This document shows, in pieces, positions 35,346-47,254 of a stretch of DNA of 64,000 nucleotides (within the stretch, counting starts at the first letter, position 1; every line of letters starts with the position of its first letter). Under the pieces are notes generated by a model that was not told the DNA's origin, made no database searches, and saw nothing but the letters and a program-made list of their open reading frames with translations. Source of the stretch: Schistocephalus solidus. Taxonomy: Eukaryota; Platyhelminthes; Cestoda; Diphyllobothriidea; Diphyllobothriidae. The DNA is taken from positions 31,001-95,000 of the forward strand of contig WEDG01009072.1 in assembly GCA_017591395.1 (NCBI GenBank), written 5' to 3'. The position numbers were made by a program, and so were the translations under genes.

Positions 35346-37737
35346 AAAATTAAAGTTCATGCCAACTCTACTGCGATAGTCCTTATTACGATTAAGGTCG
35401 AGCCGTTATTTTAGTTACTGTAATTATTATTTTAACAGTTCGTATATGCAAGAGGAGGGGATTAATTTTCTTTAAAACGTTCTGCTTTTGATCGAATAAT
35501 TTAAAATCTCTTTAAATGGATACTTTATCATAAGGCGTTAGATTAGTAAACTTTGTAGCCTTTAACGTGTTCCACAGTGTTACCTTGAAATGCTTTTGCG
35601 ATGATTGATTTGGTTTGCCCTACAATAGGTATAACGTTTGGAACAAAAATACTTTGCCAATTTTTAACAGGGAAAATAATTCTAAGTCACTTTCTGCCCA
35701 GCTAAATAACATATTAATACTGTTTCTGTGTCCATTTATCGATATAAAAGAACGCAAAAATTACGACTGAGCCCCATATTTTTGTAGATTTAAATTTTTG
35801 GCCTTTTGTATGCAGTCGGATATTTTATAATGCATATATCATGAGGTAGCAATCTGATCGTTTATAGAAAATCGGGTTTTCTTTTAGGACACTATTCCAA
35901 GGCAAACAATTTTTAATAGTTGACTAATCCGAAGATTTTCATAAAACCATCTCAAGTGAATATGGCGTGTAAATTATTTTTCCTATAACGAGTTTTGACA
36001 AGATTCCTTGGTTTTTAAGAGTGCTTTATAGCATCTTTATGATATTGCAATTAAGTTTCGTCCCTTGGCATATATTTTATATGAGATTGGTAAATTTGAG
36101 AAAATGAAGGCAATAGAAATCACTATACCAGCTTGTTCTAGCCATGATCGTTCACGTATATTGCTACGCTCTGCTACCGAAGGGCAAATTTCTTACCATG
36201 CTAAGTTCCCGTAAAATGTACGTCCACAGTTTTTTTGCGACAGGTCTTCTATAAACAAGGGCAAAGATGTTAAACGTATAGAAAGTCTACTTAATAAGGC
36301 ACTCTACTTGAACAGTTCTTGACCTTTACTTACGTAGTCGTCCACCTTTGGAGAGGTATGCAAACTTCACATACTGTTTTCATCAAAATTACTGACTTGT
36401 TTGTTTAACAAGTACTACGGGTTTCTTTTGAGATCTAAATGAACTCCGTTCAGCTGTCCTTGATATTTATTTGGCCCTTTACTATTTGTTAGTTGCTGTT
36501 TATAACGCGCTGTTTTTGTTTCAAAAAACCTATAAAAACTAACAGGTTTTTAAGTTCGTGGCCTTTTCGCCATTTAATGCACCTCCCAGAGGCAGCTTAC
36601 ACTTCTATGTTGATTTGCCTCGAATATAAATCTTTTCTCATTAACCATTTTTACTCGTATGGGGCCCTGATATATTGTTTATCAGTGATCATTGTGCTCA
36701 GAGATAGAGTTTGTTATCTTAGAATTTAAAAAGCCGCCTTTTCAGAAAGTCCTCCAGAACAAATCCGTTACTTCTGGTCTAAAACCTGTTCAAATGTTGA
36801 GACATATCCATTGATTTTCTTGCGATAAAACCGGTAATAAATAGTAAAGGTCTCAAATTCCATCGGCATTGCACCATATTGTATACTTTTGAAATTTCTG
36901 GATGTATTCAAAGTTAATCAGCTCATTTTGCGACAAGAACCTTTATCTACCAGTTTCTAACATTTGATTTCTAAAGTTACCATTATGTGAAGTATATTGT
37001 TGGATCGTTCATTTAAATAAAGTACTCTTTTTCATGACACAGTTGCAACTTATCTTTTCTTTAAAATCACGTATATTGCTTTTCGGTAGCAATAAGCCGT
37101 TAACAGTTTTCTTCGCTCTACTATGAAAAAAACAGGAGACCCTATAAACTGCACACTACCTGTGGAATGCAATCAAACCCACTAGTGGGTAATAGTCTTC
37201 ACAGCTGCTTCATTCAGCGGTCGGCAATTAGGTTAAACACGTGGCCGGGCTTTTAGAAAGCAACTGCGCAGGAATTATAGTACAGTAACTGCATCGTACG
37301 CTTGTACGCTGCAGACTACCAGTTGGCATCTTATTATTATTGTGTGGTTATTTCGCTGCAGATGGGGGAACTCGGCCCAAGTACTTCGCAGAAGACGAGA
37401 TGTCAAGCCTGTTTTTTCCGTCGTAAAATCTCTTCAAGCCAGGACCTTTAAATGGGAACGGAGTCGAGTAAAAGGAGTCAGTGATTAAAGAAGTTATTTC
37501 AAGTTCGGCGTTTTACAAAATATTTTAAGGTAAAGATACGCGTGGAGGGTGATATGAGGCAGTTAGTGCTCAGTTCAAGTGGAGGAGAGTGGTAGGGCAG
37601 AGACAAAAGCATACATAGGGCATGAACGAAGCCCATTGTTTCTACGAATTTATAGTGGATGCAAGATCTTATTAACTGCAAATGCTGGACTTGGGAAGGA
37701 AACAGTCCACCTGCCTAGTCTGCACCTATCTAAAAGG
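35346..37737. other. no gene recognised
   Basis: AT-rich. One 78-residue ORF at 36493-36729 has no recognisable motif. Confidence 0.35.
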
Positions 37738-38035
37738 TTTGCATTCTTTGATAAACGGTGGATTTCTGATCAACAGGTCACGGGTTCGATCTTTGGGGGA
37801 TGCATCACCTGGGGTTGGGTATGACTGGCTGACGACGGCTAATAAGCCCGAATTGGCCATTCCAGCCTGCAAAATTCCTCTGCCTATTCTACTACTAGCA
37901 GTTGTATAGCTGCTGGTGGGGCTCGAAAGTGAGCCTCAAGGCAGAGTGGAACGAGAGATTTCCATTACCGAGCGGTGACCGTTCATCGATGAATGCAAGG
38001 CAATATTTCCTATGTAACCGGCAAGACAGCGAGCT
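37738..38035 (+). repeat. R1 copy, first unit of a tandem pair
   Basis: Head remnant GGATTTCTGATCAACAGGTC and ACGGGTTCGATC, then TTGGGTATGACTGG CTGACGA, the body, the stem-loops (GCAG..CTGC and GGGGCTC-GAAAGT-GAGCCTC) and the tail GGAACGAGAG..GTGACCGTTCATCGATGA. The next unit follows directly, 299 bp from core to core. Confidence 0.85.
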
Positions 38036-38200
38036 CATGGCTCAATGGTTAGAGAGGTGGACTTCTAATCAACGGGTCGCGGGTTCGATCTTTGGGTAGT
38101 GAACCAGATGGGGTTGGGTATGACTGGCTGACGATGGTTAATCAGCCAAAAATGGCCATTCCAGTCTATCTTGTCTTTTACGGCAATATTCATCCATGTA
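38036..38200 (+). repeat. R1 copy, second unit, with the clearest tRNA-like head
   Basis: Head: TCATGGCTCAATGGTTAGAG (A box), GTGGACTTCTAATC (resembles the anticodon arm of tRNA-Arg with loop CTTCTAA), GGGTCGCGGGTTCGATC (B box). Core: GACTGG CTGACGA TGGTTAATCAGCCA AAAA TGGCCATT CCAGTC. It stops after TATCTTGTCTTTTACGGCAA. A short further body piece (GTGACGACTAATAAGTCAGA) lies at 38318-38342. Confidence 0.85.
38122..38166 (+). ncRNA. hammerhead-like core in R1, GAAA mutated
   Basis: Stem I GACTGG/CCAGTC pairs over six positions, and stem II TGGTT/AGCCA pairs over five including a U-A at 10.1/11.1. The first base of GAAA is A here, which would be expected to abolish cleavage. Confidence 0.45.
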
Positions 38201-38699
38201 AAAGATTTTTAATCATAGCACCAAATGTATCCTCTTTTAAATCAGAAAGTACACAGTCGCACATTGGTCACAAGTGTGAGCCTCAGAATTCTCAACACCT
38301 TGGGTTAACTAAGGTCAGCTGGTGACGACTAATAAGTCAGAATCCACTAGTCCAGGTTTCTAGCAGATGATCTTCCCCCCAACGAAGGCGAACACATATT
38401 TCATCGAGCAATAAAGACACCCTTTTGTCTTAGACTACACTTACGAAGCTGCTTTTTTCAATATGACACAGAAAAATGGTTTTGGTGCCTAAGCGAGCAC
38501 ACACCAGCATTGCCTTTACAAAAGAGAAGAGGCCCTCGTTAATAGCTTAAAACGCAGGGAAAAGAGCGATTTTCCAGGAACTAATTGGGGGAGGGGTATA
38601 GTGCCACAATCCACTTTTTTCTCCAACTTTAAGGTAGCATTTTTAACTAGTTTAAGTTTTCATTATACGAAATTTTGTGACATAAGTAGAAGTCCCACC

Positions 38700-38870
38700 C
38701 ACTCATTCCGAGAATTTTGTGCTAATTTACAGTGAGATTAGGGCTAGGGTTAATGTTGAGACTAGAGTTTAAGTAGTTTTATGTTCAAGGTTAATGTACG
38801 AGATCAGTTAAGATTTGGGGTCAACTTTAGGGTAAGAGCTAGTGTTGGGATTGCAGCTATAACTCCAAAA
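38700..38870 (+). repeat. R3 fragment
   Basis: GAGATTAGGGCTAGGGTTAA, GTTCAAGGTTAATG and TTAGGGTAAGAGCTAGTG form a run of degenerate TTAGGG-like words. Confidence 0.5.
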
Positions 38871-39309
38871 TGTTTGGCCTTTATGGAATTTTGTGAACGG
38901 CTACCCGTATTGAGGTTGGAGGAGGCCGCTCCTCGCATCTTTCCGAGCATGCATTTATAATACAGCATACTACTAAAGTTAAAATGTGAACATGTATAAA
39001 ACGATATCACATACCAATGGGAGTTTGTATGCAAGTACTGTTGATAAAGCTATACTGCATATAGACTCGGGTACCAGATTTGAAAAAACTTTCACTCAGT
39101 TTAACAACAAAACCGATTCCTTTTTGCACATCTGAATCTATAAATGAAGATAAAAATCGCTTGCCTAGTTGGCTCGACACCTTTTGCAGTTCTAGCTCCG
39201 TCACCGAGTATATATCAACCTTGGCAGTTACCGGGATCTTCGTTCATGGAGGTTTTTTAGTCGTCGTCTTTGGTGAAAAATATCGGGACTTGCATATAAA
39301 CATGACAGG

Positions 39310-39720
39310 TTGACCGCCGATTTCGACGATGTCCACCGCATGCTCCACAGAAGGGTGGTGCAGAGACGGTGAATTGCGCGTGATTTAGTTTAAAGTGATA
39401 GTAGACTTTCGCTGCATTTACCACACTCTCTCATCTGCCCCCACCTGAGTCCGATGTCATGACAGAGTCAAAAAGACCGGAAATGGGAGAGGGCGCTGGT
39501 GGCTGGCGCGGCTGGAGCCACCCCTAGGCGTGCCACCACACTTGGCTTGGATCCCATGGAGTGAGATTGCCATAAAAGCCACATTACGAAATAGCCATTG
39601 CAGTCTGACTCTCAGTCCACCATTCAGCCACTCCACACAAAACACACATTGGACTGGCCACGCGGTCCTAGTTATCCCGTCAGTTGGCAACCTTCCAAGC
39701 CACGTCTTTCAGCATACCAT
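39310..39720 (-). repeat. R2 copy
   Basis: Minus strand order: GACGTGGCTTGGAAGGTTGC, CCAATGTGTGTTTTGTGTGG, GACTGAGAGTCAGACTGC, ATGGGATCCAAGCC, GGTGGCTCCAGCCGCGCCAG, TTTTTGACTCTGTCATGAC, then AAAGTCTACTATCACTTTAA and GACATCGTCGAAATCGG. ORFs here on both strands arise from the repeat. Confidence 0.75.
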
Positions 39721-39949
39721 GATAGTTTCGAACGCGTCAGCTTGTTTATAGGGAGTAAAATGCAATGAGCCGTCGACCTCATTCTCTCCCCACCCCCACA
39801 ATCGGACCACCGTCCGAGCCGGGCAGTTGTCTGATGCGGAAGTGGGCGCAGCTGCTGGTGACCTCGTCTACGTGTACTTCGTACATGACCTGGCTCCCCA
39901 AACACAAACACTAGCATTTCACACAACAGGGGGTTGAACGGCTTACATC
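39721..39949. repeat. probable R2-related spacer between two R2 copies
   Basis: GC-rich sequence between neighbouring R2 units. It includes a 93-residue minus-strand ORF (39672-39953) without recognisable motifs, and may be part of a longer R2-type unit. Confidence 0.35.
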
Positions 39950-40350
39950 TCAAATGTGTGAGCTAGCCAGAGGTCATGTTAAGAAATCGCCATCTCAGCC
40001 TGAATTTTGGACCACCAGTCAGCTACTCCACACAACACACATTGGACTGACTACAAGGTCTGAGTGTTATTATCATTTGGCGACCTTCCAACCGCGGTGC
40101 TTATCACTACCACACTCTCCCCCTCCTCCCTCACCTGAGCCCGGTGCCAGGATAGAGTCAAGAAGTCCGGAGATGGGAGAGTGCGCAGGTGGCTGGCGTG
40201 GCCGGAGCCGCCCCTGGGCGTACCACCACACCTGGATCGGATCCCACGGAGTGGGAGTGCCATAAAGGCCACATTAAGAAGGAGCCATTGCAGCCTGACT
40301 CTCAGTCTGCCAGTCTGCCACTCCACACAAAACACACATTGGGCTGACAC
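39950..40350 (-). repeat. R2 copy, tandem with a partial unit
   Basis: The full set of R2 marks is in minus orientation. The word CCAATGTGTGTT..GTGTGGAGT occurs at about 40345 and again at about 40045, with a GGAAGGTCGCCAAATG link between, giving a head-to-tail period of about 300 bp. Confidence 0.75.
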
Positions 40351-40639
40351 AAATTAGGAACTTAAAGATGAGCATCATATGAAATGCAAATTAAAACCAG
40401 AAAAACTCGTAGAGAAGGTAAAAAACTTTATCTCCTAACCGTTTGACCCTGGCTCCCCAGATCATCGCCAGACTTGGTTTAAGCTTGAAGTGAATTTTCC
40501 TTTAAAAGCGCCTGCAAATCAATATTTGTCTTGTCTTTTTCTCGATGAGCAGTCTCCACATGCCAATATTCTGCTCGAATCGACCATCATCTGTTCTCTT
40601 TTTTGTTAAATCTTTTACGCGGCATTCGAAAGGGCTTCT

Positions 40640-40792
40640 CTATAGGGTCCTGCATAGGACAGGGGAATCAGAACTGAACAACGCTAAATTCCGGGGAAAT
40701 TAGGGTTCATGGTTAGGTTATGGCTAATATATAATCTTCTGTTAAGCTTTGGCTTAGGGTCCGTGCTATGATGCGGGAATATTTACACTGTC
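40640..40792 (+). repeat. R3 fragment
   Basis: TCCTGCATAGGACAGGGGAA, AAATTAGGGTTCATGGTTAG and GCGGGAATATTTACAC match the R3 copies at 51.2-51.6 kb and 1-135. An 11-C run follows at 40809-40819. Confidence 0.6.
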
Positions 40793-41049
40793 TGGACGTT
40801 AGCGCAAGCCCCCCCCCCCGTATTACTGCTGTCTTTCCTGTTCTCTTGTCCTGTCGGTGGAGGGGGGGTAGACGCGTACAATGCGAATACTGTTAAAAGC
40901 AAGTGTCTACACAGTATGTGATACCTAAACGGGTCGGGTCGCATAAAAGCTGGATAAACACGGGGGCAAGATCAGGGGATGACAGGCGTTATTCGGGTTC
41001 AACTCCCATAACCAATAACGAACATGGGACTGTGCTGGCACGCTTAGGT

Positions 41050-41430
41050 GCAGGCTCACGACGTTCCAGTCACTCTTGCTCTTTATGGAACTCCCACTCC
41101 GTGGCATCTGATTCAGACATGACGTCACGATCAGGAGCGGCTCTGGACGCGCCAGCCCCCTGCGCCTGACCCCACCTCCGATCCTCTTGACTCTGTCTTG
41201 ACACCGGGCACATACAGGGAAGAGAAGAAGGAGTGGGGAATATGCTGCGAAAGTCCACTATCACTTAAAATTAATCCACGCGCAATTCACTGTTCCTACA
41301 CCACCCTGTTGTGGGGCATACGGTGGGCATCGTCGGACTACGAAGTTCAAACTTTCGTGTGGGTGTGTGAGGGTTTACCGTCTCGAGGACTGCGTGTCAT
41401 GCTCAATGGCTCCTTGTTTCTGTGATCTTT
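41050..41430 (+). repeat. R2 copy
   Basis: CTTTATGGAACTCCCACTCC, GGAGCGGCTCTGGACGCGCC, TCTTGACTCTGTCTTGAC, AAAGTCCACTATCAC and GGGCATCGTCGGACTACGAA match R2 in plus orientation. Confidence 0.75.
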
Positions 41431-41754
41431 ACCACACGCCCCCCACCCGCTATCTGATCCATACCTTCTTTTGAGCTGTGAAAGCCTGGCACAATAGTAA
41501 TTCGGTATTATCTCCCTTGCCCAAACTTTAACAAGGTATTTGCTTCGATCAGCTTAAAGAGTCAATCGTTTTCATATTTGCTCCAGTTCTTACGATGTTT
41601 TGGGAACCATAGTCATCAAAATTATAAATGAGGTTTGCAACCATCACAAACACTTTTTTCAACTTTATTATACACAAGGATATATCTGTATATCCGTGAG
41701 TGCTGCTCTACCGTTGTTCATTTACCATATTTGAACCGACAGGGGACCGACCCT

Positions 41755-41960
41755 TTGGTTCAATTGTTAGGGTGTTGAACCAATCATCAACTGGTCCCAT
41801 GTTTGAGTCTAAGAATTTGCAATTCCTTGAGATTAATACGGTTAACTGGTGACGACTTATAAGTCATAATCGGCCATTCCAGTATCCCTTGTCTTCTTTT
41901 GGTAATCCTATTCTGTATCTATACTGATAGGTACGTTAGCTCCTAAATAACGGCTGTCTT
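41755..41960 (+). repeat. R1 copy, diverged
   Basis: Head-like GGTTCAATTGTTAGGGTGTT and CCAATCATCAACTGGTCCC, then GGTTAACTGGTGACGACTTA, TCGGCCATTCCAGTATCCCT and TGTCTTCTTTTGGTAAT. The CTGATGA core has lost bases. Confidence 0.65.
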
Positions 41961-43340
41961 TGTTAATCCCCAGTTGATTTAGTACTAAGTCATGTCTAAG
42001 TTAAAATGTCATGGGGAGAAATAATTTGCGCCCTTACGGAAGAATAATTGATTTGACGTTTCCAAAACTTCCCACCGTTGCCACCGAGTTTTTCACAAGT
42101 GGGTCAAAGGAAGTAATTCATCACTGTCGTCTTTTTCTATGTGTCCAGAAGTAAGCTTGTCTCCTACTAATGTAAACATGAATTCGACAAAAAAATATGT
42201 ATTTCCACAAAAGAACCATATTTCATGCGTCTCGTGCATATCTTACCTAATTGAGAGACCCAACGTTACTGTTCATCTCATCTTAAGCACAGAAACCAAA
42301 GTCGTTTCAAACATTTGAGACATGTTAATGATTTATATTTATGTTTCTTTGCTCAGAGTATTTATAAATATTTTAAATGCCGCAGTTTCCATCTCATCTC
42401 CCTCATAAAAATATTGTTTTTGTCCTGTTTACAATAAAACAGTTTCCCTAATTCCTCCGAAAAATTCAAGCATGATAAATACCTCGTCATTTTATCATAT
42501 TTTCCGTATTATTCTCTGCGATTCCATTGGTATAATCAACTATCTACACAGTTTATCTTCCCACTGACTGGAAGCTACTTCTGGTGTCAACGCAGTTTTT
42601 TATAGTTTGGTCATCTTCACCAAAACTCGCTTATTCGATAGGAGTCCTAAGGTCTTATACAGAAAGAAATAAATGCCTTAAAGCTGGAAATAAGATCAAA
42701 GTTAGCGCAGAGGTTTGGAACGGCAAAACCGAATATGTTTTTTTCACATTTTGCACTTTGAAAATGGTGTGCTGATCAATTTTCCCAAAATAACAGCGAT
42801 ATTATAAATCAAGTTCTATGAGCCGTTCCTTCTCCGCAGTTTATTTTGTCACTCTTCAAAACAAAAGTCTTCAAGTAAACGGTCACGCAATATTTTGTTG
42901 TTCACGCGGCTTTACTTTGATCTATACCGCTCAGTTGTTTATTCCCGACTGGCCGCTCAATGGCGATCTCAGCTACTCACGCACTAGCACCTACTCGGCC
43001 GTAGGTAGGTTTGATGGCTTGAATGTTCAGTCGTTAGAAAATCTCTACAACCAGGTTCCCAAACCAGTAAGGACTGAAGTCAAAAGATGAGTTATTTTTC
43101 TGTATGGGGGCATCAAAGCAAACCGTCTCTATGACCCCAGCCTGAAATGCGAATGCACCGTTTGAAACTGTGGCAACAAAGTCCAAATTTGGTCTCAATT
43201 GTAGTACTAGTCAGTCAAGGCCTTACTTTTAATTCTCTGAAGTATCGGTTAGCGCGCTAAAGGTCAAAAGTGAAATAGAATTTCACTGCTGAGATTAAGC
43301 ACTAATTGAGCGTAGAAATGTGCCCTCCGTACAAAATAGG
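41961..43340. other. no gene recognised
   Basis: AT-rich. The 90-residue ORF at 42818-43090 (ending KPVRTEVKR) lacks convincing splice sites and a family match. Confidence 0.3.
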
Positions 43341-43344
43341 GCTT

Positions 43345-43545
43345 TGGGATGAACTCCATGAGGGACACCCAGTAATGTGTCCTAGCCTTTACTCGAACAA
43401 TAACCCAGCACCCAACCTTAATGCAAATATTGAACTGAACTCTAAACCTTAACCTCTGGCCCAACCTCAACCCTAGCTCTAAAATTAATTCGAACCTTAA
43501 TATCGTTTGAATTTAGCGCCGAGCTACGTGTATTATGGGGGTTAG
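43345..43545 (-). repeat. R3 copy
   Basis: CCTAGCCTTTACTCG, CAACCTTAATGC, CTCTAAACCTTAACCTCTGG and CAACCTCAACCCTAGC are R3 words in reverse complement. The outer end GCTACGTGTATTATGGGGG resembles the 51.55 kb copy's CACATGTACTATGGGTGG. Confidence 0.6.
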
Positions 43546-44465
43546 TGCTTCCCTGTCCTGCTATTATAACCCTGCCAATACGAGTCCTATTAGAGTACCG
43601 TATTCTCACGTGTTCAAGTGTGCATGGGCTTTACGAATGCCGTTCAGTCATCGAATTCTGAAGACACTATATAAAAGTAGGGGCTTCAAAACTGCAGGCG
43701 CCAAAACGTTAGAAACTTGGTCTGAACTGTCTTTTTGCTTTTTTTAAATAAAGGACATTACTTAAGGAGGAATATAGCAATGGCGCGAAGTAAACAATTC
43801 CAAACGTATGTGGCAACCTGATCCTATTTGCATACTTGTACCCGTAAAACACCTTTGATAGAATGTTGCCCTAAATCATGTATCTATTTTTCATATATTT
43901 TTCTTACCCTTTTTTATAGAATTAAACAGTGGATACAAACATAGTTTAACCGGGAATAGTATCCTTGAAAAAAGTTGTTATACCTCCTGAATATTTCCTA
44001 GATCCCCGTGTTTTTGACATATTTTGAAGGCCTTAATTTCAGTGTCACATATTTATATTCTAAAATTTATACTGTTATTTTAAAACTGAACACACACTTC
44101 ACTTCGTTATGCAACTTCAAGGAGTAAATTATTTTGAAAACCAACATGGTAATTATTACTTCTCGGCTCCAATATAACAAACACGCTTGAATTGGCACAA
44201 TTCTCAGCCCCGGTAGAAAAACTTCACATTATAGACCATAATATTTTTTTAACTCAAACCAAAGTGCCTGGAAAACTGGTCAACCGTAAGTAAGCGTACT
44301 GCCGTGTACGTGAAGACCTGCAATTTAGTGGGGCGCTTCTAAGTGAACCAGCGTCACTGGTTGCTAACCCACGGGGACGTCAATGCATCCCGGGCTACGG
44401 CCTGCCCATTAGGCGCGCGTATAATTTGAACCAGCTGAAGGGAGCGTGGCCCCAGAGAGACTCCG
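43546..44465. other. no gene recognised
   Basis: AT-rich, with a more GC-rich end at about 44280-44460. No repeat signature was matched. Confidence 0.35.
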
Positions 44466-44498
<33 letters not shown>

Positions 44499-44512
44499 TA
44501 CACACACACACC
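44466..44512. repeat. (CT)n(CA)n compound microsatellite
   Basis: A short CT run followed by about 16 CA units with one CATA interruption. Confidence 0.95.
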
Positions 44513-44998
44513 TAATGGCCAACGTTTTGCATCGGAAATTCCGCTTAGTGTTCACACGGGGGGATGTCGTACTCCCGTCTGAAAGAACAGTCATATATTA
44601 TTCAGTAACATTGATGGATTTAGGGGAGGGAGAACCATGCGTAGTTTTGGAGTTCCATTGTTAAAAATTGCTGTTGGTGCGTAGAGTGCCCTGGTGCCTG
44701 TCCTCGATTAATGCTTTTGGGATCTACGAGAGGTGGATGAGAGTACGGCAGGTGTACACAGAAAATGAACTGAAGCAGATAGAGAGCAGGAGATAGGACA
44801 GCGTGAGCACTTACGTGCAAACAAGCCTGCATCTTCGAACTCGCGTCAACACGCACACGCATGTAGTATCCGCCCGCGTTCATGTCTCGACGCCATGGTC
44901 GTTATGGTGATAATTATCGCTGGGCAGTTTGCCACTTTGTACTGCCTTTTGGTTGGGTTGACAAGATGTCTGGTGAAGAGGGTGGTGAAATGAGACGA

Positions 44999-45041
<43 letters not shown>

Positions 45042-45072
45042 GGAGGAGGAGGAGGAGGAGGAGGAGGAGGAG
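44999..45072. repeat. (GAT)14(GAG)~10 compound trinucleotide repeat
   Basis: An uninterrupted GAT run passes directly into GAG. It produces long homopolymeric ORFs in several frames on both strands (poly-Met, poly-Arg, poly-Ser, poly-His, poly-Ile), none of which I take as a gene. Confidence 0.95.
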
Positions 45073-45394
45073 CAAGAGGGAGGGAACGGGAAACGAATTG
45101 ATGACTGCATTCCACACGGTAAAGCACGGACTTCATCCGGACATTCCACCGTAGGCCGACAAGTTTATGAGGCGGAAAAAGAACCTATGTAACTGGCGTC
45201 ACAAATGCCTAAAATGCGCTTAAGATTAAGATCAATACCAGTTGCCGTGTGCCATCTTCGTTGTGAGTAGCGCCACTAGCAGGATGCTATGTTGTTTGCA
45301 AGTTTTGCAGACGTAGGATTTAATTGGCTCTTCAGGGATGTAGCTACGGAATTTATGTCTTTTAGAGAAAGTCGGGTGTTCCTTTAATGGATTG

Positions 45395-45915
45395 ACAATC
45401 CAGACAAAGACATGGAATACTGGAATTGCCATTTCTGACCCATGAGCCGCCATTAGTCAGTCATACCCAAGCCCAAGTGGTGTCCCACCCGAAGCTCAAA
45501 CCTGCGACCTGTTGATCAGAAGTCTAACGCTTGATCCACCGAGGCACGGGCTGGTTGTCTTGCCGATTAAGATCGTGAATATGGACATTCGTTGAGGAAC
45601 GCTCACCGATCGCTAACGGAACTCACTCGTTCCGTTCTGATTTGGAGCTCATTCGCAAGCGCCGTCAGCAGCCGCATAGTGGCTAGTATTAGTAGAGGCA
45701 GATTGGCCATACCGACAAAGACAATTAAGACTAGAATGGCCATTTCTGGCGCATTAGCCGTCATCAGCCAGGCATACCCAACCCAAGGTGGTGCGCCACC
45801 TGAGGCTCAAACCGCGACCTCATGCTCTGAACTTCAACGCTCTTACCATGGAGCCATGAGCCCCAAGGCAAAATGGAAATAGTGAGTTCCGTTAACGATC
45901 AGTGAGCTTTCAGCA
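45395..45915 (-). repeat. R1 tandem pair
   Basis: Two units are 311 bp apart (GAAA cores at 45435-45432 and 45746-45743, minus strand). Head segments (GATCAGAAGTCTAACGCTTG, CTCTTACCATGGAGCCATGA) and tails (GAACGCTCACCGATCGCTAA) are present. Confidence 0.85.
45729..45773 (-). ncRNA. hammerhead-like core in R1
   Basis: Minus strand: GCCTGG, CTGATGA, CGGC-TAATGC-GCCA, GAAA, TGGCCATT, CTAGTC. Stem I pairs at five of six positions with a G-U; stem II pairs. 10.1/11.1 is C-A. Confidence 0.45.
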
Positions 45916-47254
45916 ACAAAAAATACTTCCGATTGCATCCCCCGTTAACCTAGACATTTGCAAATTGTGCGTTTTTTACTAAGCTCTTAATCATTCGAGT
46001 ATTGTATCTTTGTCATATAAATGGATTTCCCTATGATTACATTTTACCCCATATCAATAGGAGTAGATTTACATTATTTTGCCATACCCAGTTACTGTGT
46101 TTTCTTTTTCTGTTGTTTGATGGCGTACGTTGGGTGATTAGCAAATACGTAGAGTGAGCATACTTTGAAGCGCATCATTTTCAGGGAATAGAAACAAACT
46201 TCAATTAAATCACCTAAAGTTCATAAAGGTTACTATTTTGAAAATACTGACGCATGTGCCAGTTCCAAGGGTAGGTAAACAACTCCAGAAGTTTTTCCAA
46301 TGAAACTATTTAGCAATCTTGAAAGCATTAGTTTTATAGAAATTGGTAAATTTCTGTCTGAACCAGCTTATCCTCAAGAAGTTAAATCAGTTCATTTAAT
46401 AGCAAGTGTAGAGGAAGACATTTTCCGGTGTCATATATGTTTTTTTTTTTGTTGCATATACCCACAATAGGAGTTTTGCAGAAAAGAGAACATAACTTGA
46501 ATGTTAAGATTTTTATTTTACATGCATATCAGGGCAGACTGTGTTGACCAAGTTATTTAAATTCAGCAGCAGGTTCTTTCTGATGATAGTACTCCTTTCT
46601 TCCATACAAAGGGACCAAATTATCAGCTCAGCTTTGCTTAATCCAGTTTTAACATTAAGTTCCAAATTACGGAATCCATTTCAGTTTTGATCTTTTCTTA
46701 GAGTTGTCAAACAAAGGTGAAATACGCAAACTTGAACAGATCCATTAAGTGCTTAATTTTGAGAGGCCTGTGAGTTTTTTCGTATGACCCTTTGAATTTC
46801 TTGCACCGGACTACCTGCACCTGAGGTGGTCGGTGAGATTTGAGTACCGACTTCACTTTAAAGGAGACCAGGCTTTTTTCCGATTGAATCCTCTGACGTG
46901 AACGAAGGATTTAGAGGCCGATAGAACTTAGGTTGTCGAGCTAATTTGGAGAAGTTCTGCTTTGATTACATTGACGTTGCTAAATTAGATGTATGACCGT
47001 GCTGTAGGGTAAAAATATGCGGTAGTGGACCATTTCGTTAGTAAATCTTTTGCAGACAGCAGCATAGAGCAAGAGTGGTATCAGACAAATTCATTTTGCT
47101 CCGATGCTTAGTAATTTATACCGGTTTTATGTGCAGATTGCGAGAGCTTTAGATTGTGCGTCAAGACACAACGGCATATGTATGATCTGTAACTTGAGCG
47201 GTAAGCCCCACTCCCCCATTGGTATTCTTGGTCACAACCAACAGGAAATCGAGC
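45916..47254. other. no feature recognised
   Basis: AT-rich, no ORF above 60 residues, one 11-T run near 46440. Confidence 0.4.

Noticed and set aside
38036..38110. Functional tRNA-Arg gene
   Set aside because: A and B boxes and a CTTCTAA loop are visible, but the acceptor stem does not pair and the sequence runs on into the R1 body, so it is the head of a repeat.
44882..45154. Proteins with poly-Met/Arg or, on the minus strand, poly-Ser/His/Ile
   Set aside because: All come from the (GAT)n(GAG)n repeat read in different frames.
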